Assembly: GCA_040400005.1 (NCBI GenBank)
Contig: JBBARC010000041.1
Coordinates: 1 to 34,307, forward strand
Direction: 5' to 3'
Source: JBBARC01 sp040400005
Lineage (GTDB): Bacteria > Pseudomonadota > Alphaproteobacteria > Acetobacterales > Acetobacteraceae
Length of the DNA: 34,307 bases
This document shows, in pieces, positions 23,847-33,106 of the stretch (the stretch's first letter is position 1; each line of letters begins with the position of its first letter). The notes under the pieces were generated by a model. That model was given only the letters and a program-made list of their open reading frames with translations. It had not been told where the DNA came from and did not search any database. The position numbers and the translations under genes were made by a program.

Positions 23847-25246
23847 CCCACACCAAGCCGCCGGCCACCACCGGCCATAATAGCTACAACATGGCCGATC
23901 TGCGCGCCCGCGATGCGCGCCACCATATCCATCCCTTCACCGATCAAGGCGCACTCAACCGCGAAGGCACGCGGGTGATTGTCGGCGCCGATGGGGTGTG
24001 GCTCACCGATGCCGAGGGGCAAAAATTTCTCGATGGGTTTTCCGGCTTGTGGAATGTCGCCGTCGGCTACGGCCGCCACGAAATCGCCGATGCCGTGCAC
24101 AAGCAAATGCTGGAATTGCCATACTACAATAATTTCTTCAAATCGACGACCGTGCCGGCAATCGAGCTGGCCGAAACCCTGGCTGAATTAGCGCCTGGCT
24201 ATCGCCGCACATTTTTCACCAATTCGGGATCAGAAGGTAACGACACCGTTATCCGCATGGTGCGCCATTACTGGAAGCTGCGCGGCAAACCCGACAAGCA
24301 GGTGTTTGTCTCGCGCCGCAACGGCTATCACGGGTCCACCATTGGCGGCGCATCGCTGGGCGGCATGGCGTGGATGCACGCGCAGGGCAATTTGCCGATC
24401 CCCGGCGTGGTGCACGTGGCCCAACCCTGGTGGTGGGGCGAAGGCGGCGACATGACCCCCGATGCCTTTGGCCTGTGGGCGGCCAACGAGGTGGCCCGCG
24501 CGATCGATGATATGGGCGCCGAAAATGTCGCAGCCTTCATCGGTGAACCGATCCAAGGTGCCGGCGGCGTGATCATGCCGCCCGATACCTATTGGCCGGC
24601 GGTGGTGAAAATCTGCCGCGACCGCGATGTGCTGATCGTCGCCGATGAAGTGATCTGCGGCTTTGGCCGCACCGGCGAATGGTTCGGCAGCACCTATTAC
24701 GGCTTTACCCCCGATCTGATGACCATCGCTAAAGGCATCACCTCGGGCTACCTGCCAATGGGCGGGGTGATGGTGGCCGATCATTTTGCCGATGTGCTGG
24801 AAGCCGGCGGCGATTTTAATCACGGCTACACCACCAGCGGCCACCCGGCCTGTGCGGCCGCCGCCTTGGCCAATATTCGTATTTTGCGCGAGGAAAAACT
24901 GGTCGAGCGGGTCAAAACATCGATCGGCCCCTATCTTGCTTCCAAATGGAAAGCGCTGGCAGCGCATCCATTGGTAGGCGAAGCGCGCATGGTAGGGCTA
25001 ATTGGGGCACTGGAACTCACCCCTAACAAGGAAACTAGAGCGCGTTTCCCCAAACCAGGCGATGCCGGCACGCTGTGCCGTGATTTTGCCTACCGCGAAG
25101 GCTTGATTTTACGCGCAACAGGGGATTGCATGCTGGTGGCGCCACCGTTTGTGTTAACCGAGGCCGAGGCCGATACGCTGGTGGCACGCACGCAAGCGGC
25201 GCTGGATCAACTGGTGCCGGTATTACACGCAAAAGGGTGGGTGTAG
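23843..25246 (+). CDS. spuC: Putrescine/polyamine--pyruvate aminotransferase (class III PLP), SpuC type
   Basis: A 467-residue class III omega-aminotransferase. The PLP lysine lies in TIAKGITSGYLPMGG and the cofactor Asp in VLIVADEVICGFGRTGEWFG. FFTNSGSEGNDTVIRMVRHYW and NGYHGSTIGGASLGGM are typical of SpuC-like putrescine and polyamine aminotransferases using pyruvate. It starts in a 4-bp overlap with the aldehyde dehydrogenase, whose substrate would be its product. The ABC importer begins 89 bp downstream. Activity on spermidine or on beta-alanine is an alternative that sequence alone cannot exclude. Confidence 0.85.
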   Translation: MTHTKPPATTGHNSYNMADLRARDARHHIHPFTDQGALNREGTRVIVGADGVWLTDAEGQKFLDGFSGLWNVAVGYGRHEIADAVHKQMLELPYYNNFFKSTTVPAIELAETLAELAPGYRRTFFTNSGSEGNDTVIRMVRHYWKLRGKPDKQVFVSRRNGYHGSTIGGASLGGMAWMHAQGNLPIPGVVHVAQPWWWGEGGDMTPDAFGLWAANEVARAIDDMGAENVAAFIGEPIQGAGGVIMPPDTYWPAVVKICRDRDVLIVADEVICGFGRTGEWFGSTYYGFTPDLMTIAKGITSGYLPMGGVMVADHFADVLEAGGDFNHGYTTSGHPACAAAALANIRILREEKLVERVKTSIGPYLASKWKALAAHPLVGEARMVGLIGALELTPNKETRARFPKPGDAGTLCRDFAYREGLILRATGDCMLVAPPFVLTEAEADTLVARTQAALDQLVPVLHAKGWV

Positions 25247-25308
25247 CGGCGCAAACCGCGATAAATTTACCTAGTGGGGGCAGGATTGCAGGAAACATTT
25301 GCATACAT

Positions 25309-25321
25309 GGCGATCATCGCC
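25309..25321 (+). other. 13-bp inverted repeat before the transporter operon
   Basis: GGCGATCATCGCC is a perfect inverted repeat around one central base, 14 bp before the GTG start of the first permease. It could be an operator half-site pair or a small leader hairpin. No regulator is encoded in this cluster. Confidence 0.3.
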
Positions 25322-25335
25322 CATGATTTAGTATC

Positions 25336-26190
25336 GTGACGATCCGCCGCATCAATCTTTCGCCCTATTTGCTCGCCCTGCCAGGGGCCGCCTGGCTTGC
25401 GGTGTTTTTTCTGCTGCCGATCAGCCGCCAAGTGGTAACCTCGCTATCGGAAGGGTCGATCGACGATGGCGGGATGAATTTTACCTGGCATTGGCAAAAC
25501 TACCTCGATGCCGCCCAGCAATTCGCCCCGTGGTTTATCCGCAGCTTTGAATATGCCGCCATCGGCACCGGGCTTGCCATTCTCATCGGCTACCCGCTAG
25601 CCTATTTCATCGTCTTCCGCGGCGGCAAATACCGCACTATCCTGCTGTTTCCGGTGATCGTGCCGTTTCTCATAACCTACCTGGTGCGCACGGTATCCTG
25701 GCAGGCACTGCTTGCCGATGATGGCATTATTTTGGGGACCATGAAGCATTTGGGCATGTTGCCTGATGGTGCTTATGTTTTGGGCACCACAACGGCCGTG
25801 GTGTTCGCCCTGGCCTATAATTTTCTCCCCTTCGCCGTGCTGCCGATCTATGTCAGCCTTGATCGTATCGATCCCGCCTTGCTGCGGGCGGCGGCCGATT
25901 TATACGCAAACCCCCTCACCACCTTCCGCCGCATCGTGCTGCCCTTGTCGCTGCCTGGGGTGTTTGCCGGATCGATCCTCACCTTCATCCCCGCCGCCGG
26001 CGATTTTGTGAACGCTATGATGCTGGGCAGCCCGCAGCGCCAAATGATCGGCAATGTTATTCAAAGCCGCTATCTGGTCACATTGGATTACCCGCTGGCC
26101 GCCGCCGCGAGCCTGGCCCTGATGTTTCTGATGATCGTCGCGGTCACGCTTTACGCCCGGCTGTTCGGCACCGAGGGGCTCACCGGATGA
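25336..26190 (+). CDS. potH: Spermidine/putrescine ABC transporter permease, PotB/PotH type
   Basis: A 284-residue inner-membrane permease with about six hydrophobic segments. The cytoplasmic EAA loop is read in RAAADLYANPLTTFRRIVLPLSLPGV, which contacts the ATPase. The protein starts at GTG 25336, giving MTIRRINLSPYLLALPG. It is the first of four genes (permease, permease, ATPase, binding protein) that overlap each other by 4 bp. The E. coli pot operons place the ATPase first or second. The neighbours point to polyamine import. Confidence 0.88.
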   Translation: MTIRRINLSPYLLALPGAAWLAVFFLLPISRQVVTSLSEGSIDDGGMNFTWHWQNYLDAAQQFAPWFIRSFEYAAIGTGLAILIGYPLAYFIVFRGGKYRTILLFPVIVPFLITYLVRTVSWQALLADDGIILGTMKHLGMLPDGAYVLGTTTAVVFALAYNFLPFAVLPIYVSLDRIDPALLRAAADLYANPLTTFRRIVLPLSLPGVFAGSILTFIPAAGDFVNAMMLGSPQRQMIGNVIQSRYLVTLDYPLAAAASLALMFLMIVAVTLYARLFGTEGLTG

Positions 26191-27002
26191 AAACCGCAAA
26201 GCTCGGGCGGTTTTTTTCGTACCATCTGCTCACCGCGGCCGCCGGTTTAAGTGTACTTTTTCTGCTCGCCCCGATCGGCATGATGATCGCGCTGTCGTTT
26301 AATCAGGTGATTGGACGGTTTGATTTTGTCTGGCACGGGTTTTCCGCCGCCGCCTGGCTACACCCTTTCGCGGTAGACGGGCTTTTGCCGGCGCTGGAAA
26401 TCAGCATTGTGCTGGCAGTGATCGTTGCCACCATCGCAACCTCCATCGGCACCGCCCTGGCCTATGCCCAGGTGCGCTACAAATTTATCGGCTCCGGCGC
26501 GCTTGATCTGATCCTGTTGCTTACCGTTGCAACGCCTGAAGTGATCATCGGCTCGGCTTTGCTGGATTTGTTCGTCGGCTTCCAGGTCGAAACTGGTGTT
26601 ATCACCATGTTTATCTCCCACGTGATGTTTGATATCGCCTTTGTCACCATCATGGTGAAATCACGGTTGCGCGATTTTGATATCACGCTGGAACACGCGG
26701 CGATGGACCTCGGCGCCACACCGGCGCTGGTGTTTCGCCGCATTACCCTACCGCTGATTATGCCATCCATTGTCGCCGCCGGCTTGCTGGCGCTGGTGTT
26801 GTCGCTGGATGATTTCATCATCTCAATGTTCGTCTCCGGCCAAGTGGTCACCTTCCCCTTGTTTGTGTGGGGCACCGCGCGCATCGCCATGCCGGCGCAA
26901 ATTTACGTCATCGGCACGGCGATCTTCTTAACCCTGACCGCCGCCTTGTTTACCACCTTCTTCGTTGATCAGCGGCGCGCCCGCCGCATGGGGCTGACAT
27001 GA
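26187..27002 (+). CDS. potI: Spermidine/putrescine ABC transporter permease, PotC/PotI type
   Basis: A 271-residue inner-membrane permease and partner of the preceding subunit. The EAA loop is LEHAAMDLGATPALVFRRITLPLIMPS. The later segment LSLDDFIISMFVSGQ is a PotC/PotI signature. Both ends lie in ATGA overlaps, with the permease before it and the ATPase after it, so translation of the whole operon is probably coupled. It would form the second half of the membrane channel. Confidence 0.9.
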   Translation: MKTAKLGRFFSYHLLTAAAGLSVLFLLAPIGMMIALSFNQVIGRFDFVWHGFSAAAWLHPFAVDGLLPALEISIVLAVIVATIATSIGTALAYAQVRYKFIGSGALDLILLLTVATPEVIIGSALLDLFVGFQVETGVITMFISHVMFDIAFVTIMVKSRLRDFDITLEHAAMDLGATPALVFRRITLPLIMPSIVAAGLLALVLSLDDFIISMFVSGQVVTFPLFVWGTARIAMPAQIYVIGTAIFLTLTAALFTTFFVDQRRARRMGLT

Positions 27003-28120
27003 CCGCACCACCCGTTATCCGCGTCGAGCATGTCGCGAAATCCTATGGCCCGGTCACCGTGATCGACGATCTCTCGCTCGATATTAAAAAGGGCGAATTC
27101 TTAACCCTGCTCGGCCCGTCAGGCTGCGGCAAAACCACCACCTTGCGCATGATCGCCGGCTTTGAAACCCCCGATCGCGGCCGCATTCTGCTCAATGGCG
27201 AGGATGTCTCCGATCTGCCGCCCTACAAACGCCCGCTCAACACGGTGTTCCAAAACTACGCGTTGTTTCCACACATGACCGTGCGCGAAAATGTCGCTTT
27301 TGGCCCCAAAACCGCCCATGTCGCCGCATCCGAAATTACCAAACGGGTGGATGCGGCGCTGGCCATGATCAACATGAGCGAACATGCCCATAAACGCCCC
27401 AGCATGCTATCGGGCGGCCAGCAACAGCGCGTCGCCCTGGCCCGCGCGTTGGTCAACCAGCCGGCCGCCCTGTTGCTTGACGAACCCCTATCGGCGCTCG
27501 ATGTAAAACTGCGGCGCTCGCTGCAAATCGAGCTCAAACGGATCCAAAGCCAGATCCACACCACATTTATTTTCGTCACCCACGACCAGGAAGAAGCCCT
27601 GACCATGTCAAGCCGCATCGCGGTGATGAACAAGGGCCGCATCGAACAATTGGATGTGCCGGAGGTGATCTATAACCGCCCGGCCACACCGTTTGTCGCC
27701 AGCTTCATTGGCCATGCCAATCTTATCCCCGCCCGCGTCACCGCCGTCTCCGATGGGGTGGCAAGCCTCGATCTACGCGGTGGCGGCACTATTCGCGCGA
27801 TGTGCGCGGCCGATCAACCGGTTGGCGGCCAGGCCCTGCTGATGGTGCGGCCCGAACAAATCGACATTCGCAAAAGCGAAGATTCCGGCGCCCATGGTTT
27901 CGCCGCACGCCTTGGCAGTATCGATTTTCAGGGTGCGTCGTTTCGCTACGAACTGATCCGCCCCGATGGCAGCCGCGTGATTGCCGCCATGCAGGCGCAC
28001 GAACGGCCTAAAGGGGCTGCCACCGGCGATGCGGTGCTGGCAAGTTTTGCCCCTGCCGAAGCCTGGGTGATCAACGCAACCCTGCCCGAGACCACAACAA
28101 CCGAGGAGATTTCCCCATGA
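26999..28120 (+). CDS. potG: Spermidine/putrescine ABC transporter ATPase, PotA/PotG type
   Basis: A 373-residue ABC ATPase driving polyamine import. It has Walker A GPSGCGKTT, Q-loop FQNYALFPHMTVREN, the signature LSGGQQQRVALARAL, Walker B LLLDEPLSALD and the switch His in FVTHDQEEALTMS. A TOBE domain ends the protein (VRPEQIDIRKS). It overlaps its neighbours by 4 bp at both ends. The length is typical of PotA/PotG. Confidence 0.93.
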   Translation: MTAPPVIRVEHVAKSYGPVTVIDDLSLDIKKGEFLTLLGPSGCGKTTTLRMIAGFETPDRGRILLNGEDVSDLPPYKRPLNTVFQNYALFPHMTVRENVAFGPKTAHVAASEITKRVDAALAMINMSEHAHKRPSMLSGGQQQRVALARALVNQPAALLLDEPLSALDVKLRRSLQIELKRIQSQIHTTFIFVTHDQEEALTMSSRIAVMNKGRIEQLDVPEVIYNRPATPFVASFIGHANLIPARVTAVSDGVASLDLRGGGTIRAMCAADQPVGGQALLMVRPEQIDIRKSEDSGAHGFAARLGSIDFQGASFRYELIRPDGSRVIAAMQAHERPKGAATGDAVLASFAPAEAWVINATLPETTTTEEISP

Positions 28121-29253
28121 GTTTGTTCAACAAGCGCGGGTTAACCCGCCGCGACGCGCTAAAATCAGCCATCGCCAGTGGTGCGGCCTTTGCCGGCGCC
28201 ACCGGTTTTGATTTGGCCGGTGCCATGCGCCAGGCGCACGCCGAAGGCAAACTGGCTGGCCCGCTGAAAATCAGCAACTGGCCGTTGTACATCGCCAAAG
28301 ACACTGTGCCCAATTTCGCCAAAAAATTCGGCATCGAAGTGAACTATGTTGAAGATATCAACGACAACGAAAGCCTGTTTGGCAAAGTCGCCCCCATGCT
28401 GCGCGCCGGCCACAACCCCGATCGTGATATCATTGTGCCCACCGATTACATGGCCGCACGGTTTGTGCGGCAAAAATGGGTGCAAAAATTTACCAAGGCC
28501 GAGGTCCCCAACGCAAAAAACCTGGAGCCCTCGCTGGCCCATCCCGATTGGGATCCCAACCGCGAATACAGCCTGCCCTGGGCCACCGTGTTCACCGGCA
28601 TTGCCTACAATATCAAACTCACCAAGCGCGAACTCACCTCGGTGAATGATCTGTTCGACCCCGCTTTCAAGGGCCACGTGTCACTGCTCAGCCAGATGCG
28701 CGATACCATGGCGCTGGTGATGATGGGCATGGGGGTTGATCCCAGCCGCGCCACCAAAAAAGACTTTGAAGCCGCCGTTGCCAAAGTCAAAGCCGAAGTT
28801 GCCAGCGGGCAAATCCGCCAGTTCTTTGGCAACGACTACGGTGCGGCATTGTCGCGTGGCGATATTTGGGTCGCCGTCGCCTGGTCGGGCGATGTTGTGC
28901 AGTTGCAAAAAGATAACCCCGATCTGCGCTTCCTGGTGCCCAAAGAAGGTATCTACCGCAGCGTCGATAACATGATGATCCCGATCAAGGCCGCCCATAA
29001 GGATGCGGCGCTTGCCTGGATGAACTATGTCTATGATCCCGAAGTGTATGCCGCCATCACCGCCAGCATCAACTATGTGCCACCCGTGGCCGGCACCAAA
29101 CCGTTCCTCGAAAAACTCGATGCCGGCCTCGCCAAAAGCACGCTGATCTACCCAACCGCGGACACCCTGGCGCGCACCCACGAATTCGTGAAACTGAGCA
29201 ATGCCGACGACAAAGAATGGAACACGCTGTTCCAAAGCCTGATCGGGCACTAA
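28117..29253 (+). CDS. potF: Polyamine ABC transporter periplasmic binding protein, PotD/PotF type
   Basis: A 378-residue binding protein. The N-terminus has LTRRDALKSAIASGAAFAG, a twin-arginine-like signal, with a possible cleavage after AHA near residue 41. The mature part has the PotD/PotF pattern: KISNWPLYIAKDTVPNFAKKFG, PTDYMAARFVRQKW and VDNMMIPIKAAHKDAALAWMNY. The gene starts in an ATGA overlap with the ATPase and is the last of the operon, so its place is unlike PotF, which leads its operon in E. coli. The precise polyamine bound is not readable. Confidence 0.88.
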   Translation: MSLFNKRGLTRRDALKSAIASGAAFAGATGFDLAGAMRQAHAEGKLAGPLKISNWPLYIAKDTVPNFAKKFGIEVNYVEDINDNESLFGKVAPMLRAGHNPDRDIIVPTDYMAARFVRQKWVQKFTKAEVPNAKNLEPSLAHPDWDPNREYSLPWATVFTGIAYNIKLTKRELTSVNDLFDPAFKGHVSLLSQMRDTMALVMMGMGVDPSRATKKDFEAAVAKVKAEVASGQIRQFFGNDYGAALSRGDIWVAVAWSGDVVQLQKDNPDLRFLVPKEGIYRSVDNMMIPIKAAHKDAALAWMNYVYDPEVYAAITASINYVPPVAGTKPFLEKLDAGLAKSTLIYPTADTLARTHEFVKLSNADDKEWNTLFQSLIGH

Positions 29254-29283
29254 CGCGCAAACGAACGGGCCGGGAGCCGCACA

Positions 29284-29727
29284 ATGAACCCCGGCCCGTT
29301 CACCTTTTTCCATCCCTTGCGGGTGCGCTGGGCCGAGGTTGATGCCCAAGGCATTGTGTTCAACCCGCATTACCTGATGTATTTTGATGTCGCTTTTACC
29401 GAATACATGCGCGCCATCGGCCTTGCTTACCCCGAAGGGCTTACCGCCATCGGCGCGGATATTTTTGCCGCCAGCAGCCAGCTCAGTTTTCGCGATGCGG
29501 CGGCCTATGATGACGTGCTGGCGATTGGCGTGCGCGCCACACAATTGGGCCGCACCAGCTTGGTCGTCGCGTTTTGCGTGTGCCGCGGCAGCGCTACATT
29601 GACCGAGGGCCAAACCACTTACGTTGTCGCCGATCGCCTAACCCGCAAGCCGCAGCCTTTGCCAGCCATGCTGACCGAGGCAATTTTGGCCTATGAACAG
29701 ACCCCGCCGGTGCCCAAACCCCGCTAA
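29284..29727 (+). CDS. Acyl-CoA thioesterase, 4HBT hotdog family (YbgC type)
   Basis: A 147-residue hotdog-fold thioesterase. The active-site motif RWAEVDAQGIVFNPHYLMYFD carries the catalytic Asp of the 4-hydroxybenzoyl-CoA thioesterase family, followed by SSQLSFRDAAAYDDVL. GGGAG precedes the ATG at 29284. It lies 30 bp after the polyamine binding-protein gene, so it may be carried on the same transcript, but a functional link is not evident. The substrate is unknown; related proteins cleave short to medium acyl-CoAs. Confidence 0.82.
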   Translation: MNPGPFTFFHPLRVRWAEVDAQGIVFNPHYLMYFDVAFTEYMRAIGLAYPEGLTAIGADIFAASSQLSFRDAAAYDDVLAIGVRATQLGRTSLVVAFCVCRGSATLTEGQTTYVVADRLTRKPQPLPAMLTEAILAYEQTPPVPKPR

Positions 29728-29734
29728 CGAGATT

Positions 29735-30043
29735 TCAGTCGGTTTTTTTCTGTTCGCTCGCAAGGCGGCCGATGATCGTTTTGGCACCAGGGGCAACAGG
29801 TTTCGGCTTGTTGTTACCAGCCGCCTTGGGCGGGGCTGGCGGTTTTTCTGGCTTCCACAGCATTTTATCGCTGGCCTTTTTCCGCTCCATATCAATCGAC
29901 CAGCTATGCGGGCGCTGCTTGGCAAAATAATTGCGCACGATTTTACCGAAATACAAATAGTAAGCGGCAAACCACAGCCCGACGCCAAACAGAAACACGA
30001 TGTGGCCGCGATAATAGCTCAACCATATCAGCACGGTCGTCAT
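29735..30043 (-). CDS. Small single-pass membrane protein of unknown function
   Basis: I do not recognise this family. The 102-residue product has one hydrophobic segment near residues 9-30 (IVFLFGVGLWFAAYYLYFG), then basic and Pro/Ala/Lys-rich sequence with KPVAPGAKTIIGRL near the end. That suggests an inner-membrane anchor with a cytoplasmic tail. It converges on the thioesterase gene (7 bp between stops) and diverges from the cold-shock gene. Confidence 0.55.
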   Translation of the reverse strand: MTTVLIWLSYYRGHIVFLFGVGLWFAAYYLYFGKIVRNYFAKQRPHSWSIDMERKKASDKMLWKPEKPPAPPKAAGNNKPKPVAPGAKTIIGRLASEQKKTD

Positions 30044-30206
30044 CGGCAGCCCCCCAACCGGCCCACGCCAGCATAGCCATCTCTGTCCGGCATCGTAAAC
30101 ATTGCTCAGGCCCTGCGGTTAGTATTACAGTTTTGTGGCAAGCCAGACTAGGCCCCCAACCGGGCACATCAGATCAGGCAGCACACTAAGGGGAGAGAGA
30201 CGCAAC

Positions 30207-30416
30207 ATGACCGCAGGCACTGTCAAGTGGTTTAACCCAACCAAAGGCTATGGCTTCATCGCGCCCGAAACCGGCGGCAAGGATGTGTTTGTGCACATCA
30301 GCGCCGTGCAAAAGGCCGGCTTACGCAATCTCAACGAAGGCCAAAAACTGGGGTTTGAGATCGAAGATCAGCAAAATGGCCGCGCAGCGGCGATCAACCT
30401 TGCTGCCAGCGACTAG
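30207..30416 (+). CDS. Cold-shock domain protein (CspA family)
   Basis: A 69-residue cold-shock protein, an RNA chaperone that melts mRNA structure. It begins MTAGTVKWFNPTKGYGFIAP (RNP1 KGYGFI) and has DVFVHISAVQKAG (RNP2). The closing is INLAASD. AAGGGGAGAGAG stands before the ATG at 30207; the open frame to 30135 is not coding. Length and motifs are normal. The 163 bp before it may hold a 5' leader of the kind that controls csp genes, but nothing specific is seen. Confidence 0.93.
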   Translation: MTAGTVKWFNPTKGYGFIAPETGGKDVFVHISAVQKAGLRNLNEGQKLGFEIEDQQNGRAAAINLAASD

Positions 30417-30524
30417 GCCGGCCGCCCAACCAGGCGCAACAGCCACACAAAATTGCGGTGCCTGTCGCGCAATCGTCACCGCTATGTCATCATGCGGACG
30501 CAATTTTTTGGCAATGCACTTGGC

Positions 30525-31523
30525 ATGGAAGATCATCCCGCACGACTCGCAACCGCCGCCACTGCCACAGCATTGGCGCCCGCGCGCCTGCCAGTATTCG
30601 GCCGGCGCGACAATCAACGCGCCGCCAGCCCCGAACTGCCCTACCAGCGCCACGTCCTACGGCATCTGCGCGCGCTGCGCCGCATGATGTGGCTGGTGCT
30701 GTTCACGCCAATATGCTGCCTAGTCCAAACCCTGCTGCTCATGCTGCCAGGCAAAAGCCACGAAGGCTTCGGTAAATTCTATTGGGCCGCGGTAAACAAT
30801 GCGCTCGGCCTATCGGTGCGCGTCATCGGCCAGCCAGCCAGCCGCCACGGCCCCGATAACTCTGGGCGCCGGGTGATTTACGTGTGCAACCACTCCAGCT
30901 GGCTCGACGTGCCCGCCCTCGGCGCCAAGCTCAAAGCCTGTTTTGTGGCAAAGGACGAAGTCGCCGGCTGGCCCGGCATCGGCACCATCGCCCGCCTCGG
31001 CCGCACCGTCTATGTCAGCCGCACCCGCCACAAAACCGGCCACGAACGCGATACCATGCAAGACCGCATGGCCTTGGGCGATGATCTTATCCTGTTCCCC
31101 GAAGGCACCAGCTCCGATGGTGCGCGGGTATTGCCCTTCCGCTCGGCATTCTTCGCCGCCGCCTACGGCGAGGCCAAACCGCTCATCCAGCCAGTATCAG
31201 TGGTCTACGACCGGCTCGAAGGCCTGCCGGTCGGCCACGTCAGCCGCGCCGTGTTCGCCTGGTATGGTGATATGTCGCTAGTACCCCACGCGTTTTCGGT
31301 CGCCCAAGTCAGCGGCAAACGGGTCACCCTGCTGTTCCACACCCCCGTAGATCCCGCACACTACCCCGATCGCAAAGCCTTATCGGCCGCCGTCTACGCC
31401 ATTGTCGCGGATGGCGCCGCCACCTTGCGGCAAAACCGCCCGGCCCGGCCGCTGGCAAGTCCAGGGGCAGTATCTGGGTTAAAACCTGTGGCCGACACCG
31501 CCCAGGATGCGGCTTTTGCTTGA
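30525..31523 (+). CDS. 1-acyl-sn-glycerol-3-phosphate acyltransferase (PlsC family)
   Basis: A 332-residue membrane-bound acyltransferase if started at ATG 30525. The HX4D motif is NHSSWLD, the glycerol-phosphate-binding FPEGTS follows, and a hydrophobic segment (MMWLVLFTPICCLVQTLLLML) precedes the domain. The enzyme would add the second acyl chain in phospholipid synthesis. The frame is open from 30453 and the exact start is not decided by a Shine-Dalgarno; ATG 30492 is as likely. A long C-terminus of about 100 residues follows the acyltransferase domain, typical of this alphaproteobacterial form. It follows the cold-shock gene on the same strand. Confidence 0.82.
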   Translation: MEDHPARLATAATATALAPARLPVFGRRDNQRAASPELPYQRHVLRHLRALRRMMWLVLFTPICCLVQTLLLMLPGKSHEGFGKFYWAAVNNALGLSVRVIGQPASRHGPDNSGRRVIYVCNHSSWLDVPALGAKLKACFVAKDEVAGWPGIGTIARLGRTVYVSRTRHKTGHERDTMQDRMALGDDLILFPEGTSSDGARVLPFRSAFFAAAYGEAKPLIQPVSVVYDRLEGLPVGHVSRAVFAWYGDMSLVPHAFSVAQVSGKRVTLLFHTPVDPAHYPDRKALSAAVYAIVADGAATLRQNRPARPLASPGAVSGLKPVADTAQDAAFA

Positions 31524-31705
31524 CCCAAATCGGGGTGCCACGCACATACTGCCCGGGCCCGTAAAATCAGCCCCGGAGGTCAGCGTCCTGCGCCCATCCC
31601 CTACTTTCTTTCCGCTCAGCGGTTGACGGCGGCGCCCCGCCCCGCTTTCTCCTGCCGCAAACCTTCCCGAATGATCGGGCAGGCGGATGCGGAAAGTTGC
31701 CGTCG

Positions 31706-33106
31706 ATGACGAGCCCCCCTACCCCCACACCTACGCCAATCCTAAAAAACACCAAGCGCCTGCACGTCATCACCTGGGGCTGCCAGATGAACGTGTACGA
31801 TAGCGCCCGCATGGAAGATGTCCTGGCCCCGCTAGGCTACGGCCCCACGGCAACGCCCGATGATGCCGACATGATCATCCTAAACACCTGCCACATCCGC
31901 GATCGCGCCACCGAAAAAGTATTTTCCGAACTCGGCCGCCTGCGCCTGATCAAAAATGCCCGTGCCGATCAAGGCAAACCAACTGTGCTGGCCGTGGCGG
32001 GCTGTGTAGCCCAAGCCGAGGGGGCCGAAATTTTATCTCGCGCCCCTTACGTGGATATCGTGCTCGGCCCGCAAACCTATCACCGCCTGCCCGAAATGGT
32101 CGCCCGCGCCGCGCGCGCCGGCGGTGCCGTGATTGATACCGACTTCCCCGCCGAATCGAAATTCGATTTTCTACCCGAAACCCGTGCCCCCGATCACGCC
32201 CACGCGGTGGCCGCGTTTCTCTCCATTCAGGAAGGCTGCGACAAATTCTGCTCGTTCTGCGTGGTGCCCTACACCCGCGGCGCCGAAATGAGCCGCTCGA
32301 CCGCCTCCATTATGGCCGAAGCCCGCCATCTGGTCGCCAACGGTGCGCGCGAAATCACTTTGTTAGGCCAAAACGTCAATGCCTGGCACGGCGAAAACCA
32401 CCGCGGGCAGCCATCCACCCTAGCCGATTTACTCACCGAACTTTCCGACATCCCAGCACTATTGCGCCTGCGCTACACCACCTCGCACCCGCGCGACATG
32501 GATGATGCCCTCATCGCCACCCACAAAAACCTGCCCAAAGTGATGCCGTTCATGCACCTCCCCGTGCAATCGGGGTCAGATCGCATCCTGGCCGCGATGA
32601 ACCGCCAGCACACCACCGCACATTTCCTCTCCATCATCGACCGCCTACGCGATGCCCGCCCCGATATCGCACTCAGCTCCGATTTTATCGTCGGCCACCC
32701 CGGCGAAACCCCCGCCGATTTCGATGAAACCCTAAAACTGATCGATCGCGTCGGCTTCGCCCAGGCGTTCAGCTTTAAATACTCACCCCGCCCTGGCACC
32801 CCGGCCTCAGGCGCGCCAAATCAGGTGCCAGAACCGGAAAAAGACCGCCGCCTACAGCTGCTGCAGGACCTCTTGGCGGTTCAGCAAGCCGCATTTTTAC
32901 AATCCTGCGTCGGCCTCGATGTGCCAGTGCTGATCACCGGCCCGGCCCGCCACCCCGGCCAAATCATGGGCCGCTCGCCCTGGCTGCAACCCGTTCACCT
33001 GATCGGCCCGCAAAGCTTGATCGGTCAGGAAACCACCGTGCGTATCCTCGATGCCCACCGCAATTCACTCTCTGGAGCCCCCTCAACGGAAAAGGTCTGC
33101 GCTTGA
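31706..33106 (+). CDS. miaB: tRNA-2-methylthio-N6-dimethylallyladenosine synthase MiaB
   Basis: A 466-residue radical-SAM methylthiotransferase acting on i6A37 of tRNA. The N-terminal cluster cysteines are in WGCQMNVYDS, NTCHIRDRA and AGCVAQAEG. The SAM cluster motif is CDKFCSFC. A TRAM-like end follows. A GGAAAG lies nine bases before ATG 31706; an in-frame TTG at 31697 sits too close to the same Shine-Dalgarno. phoH starts in an overlapping TTGA. The miaB-phoH order is common in alphaproteobacteria and usually continues to ybeY. Confidence 0.95.
   Translation: MTSPPTPTPTPILKNTKRLHVITWGCQMNVYDSARMEDVLAPLGYGPTATPDDADMIILNTCHIRDRATEKVFSELGRLRLIKNARADQGKPTVLAVAGCVAQAEGAEILSRAPYVDIVLGPQTYHRLPEMVARAARAGGAVIDTDFPAESKFDFLPETRAPDHAHAVAAFLSIQEGCDKFCSFCVVPYTRGAEMSRSTASIMAEARHLVANGAREITLLGQNVNAWHGENHRGQPSTLADLLTELSDIPALLRLRYTTSHPRDMDDALIATHKNLPKVMPFMHLPVQSGSDRILAAMNRQHTTAHFLSIIDRLRDARPDIALSSDFIVGHPGETPADFDETLKLIDRVGFAQAFSFKYSPRPGTPASGAPNQVPEPEKDRRLQLLQDLLAVQQAAFLQSCVGLDVPVLITGPARHPGQIMGRSPWLQPVHLIGPQSLIGQETTVRILDAHRNSLSGAPSTEKVCA

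Noticed and set aside
10576..31680. Possible shared repeat between the ychF trailer (10576-10670) and the miaB leader (31600-31680)
   Set aside because: Only a 10-base match (GTTGACGGCG in inverse orientation) and a loose TTTCTTTCC-like similarity; chance is enough to explain it.
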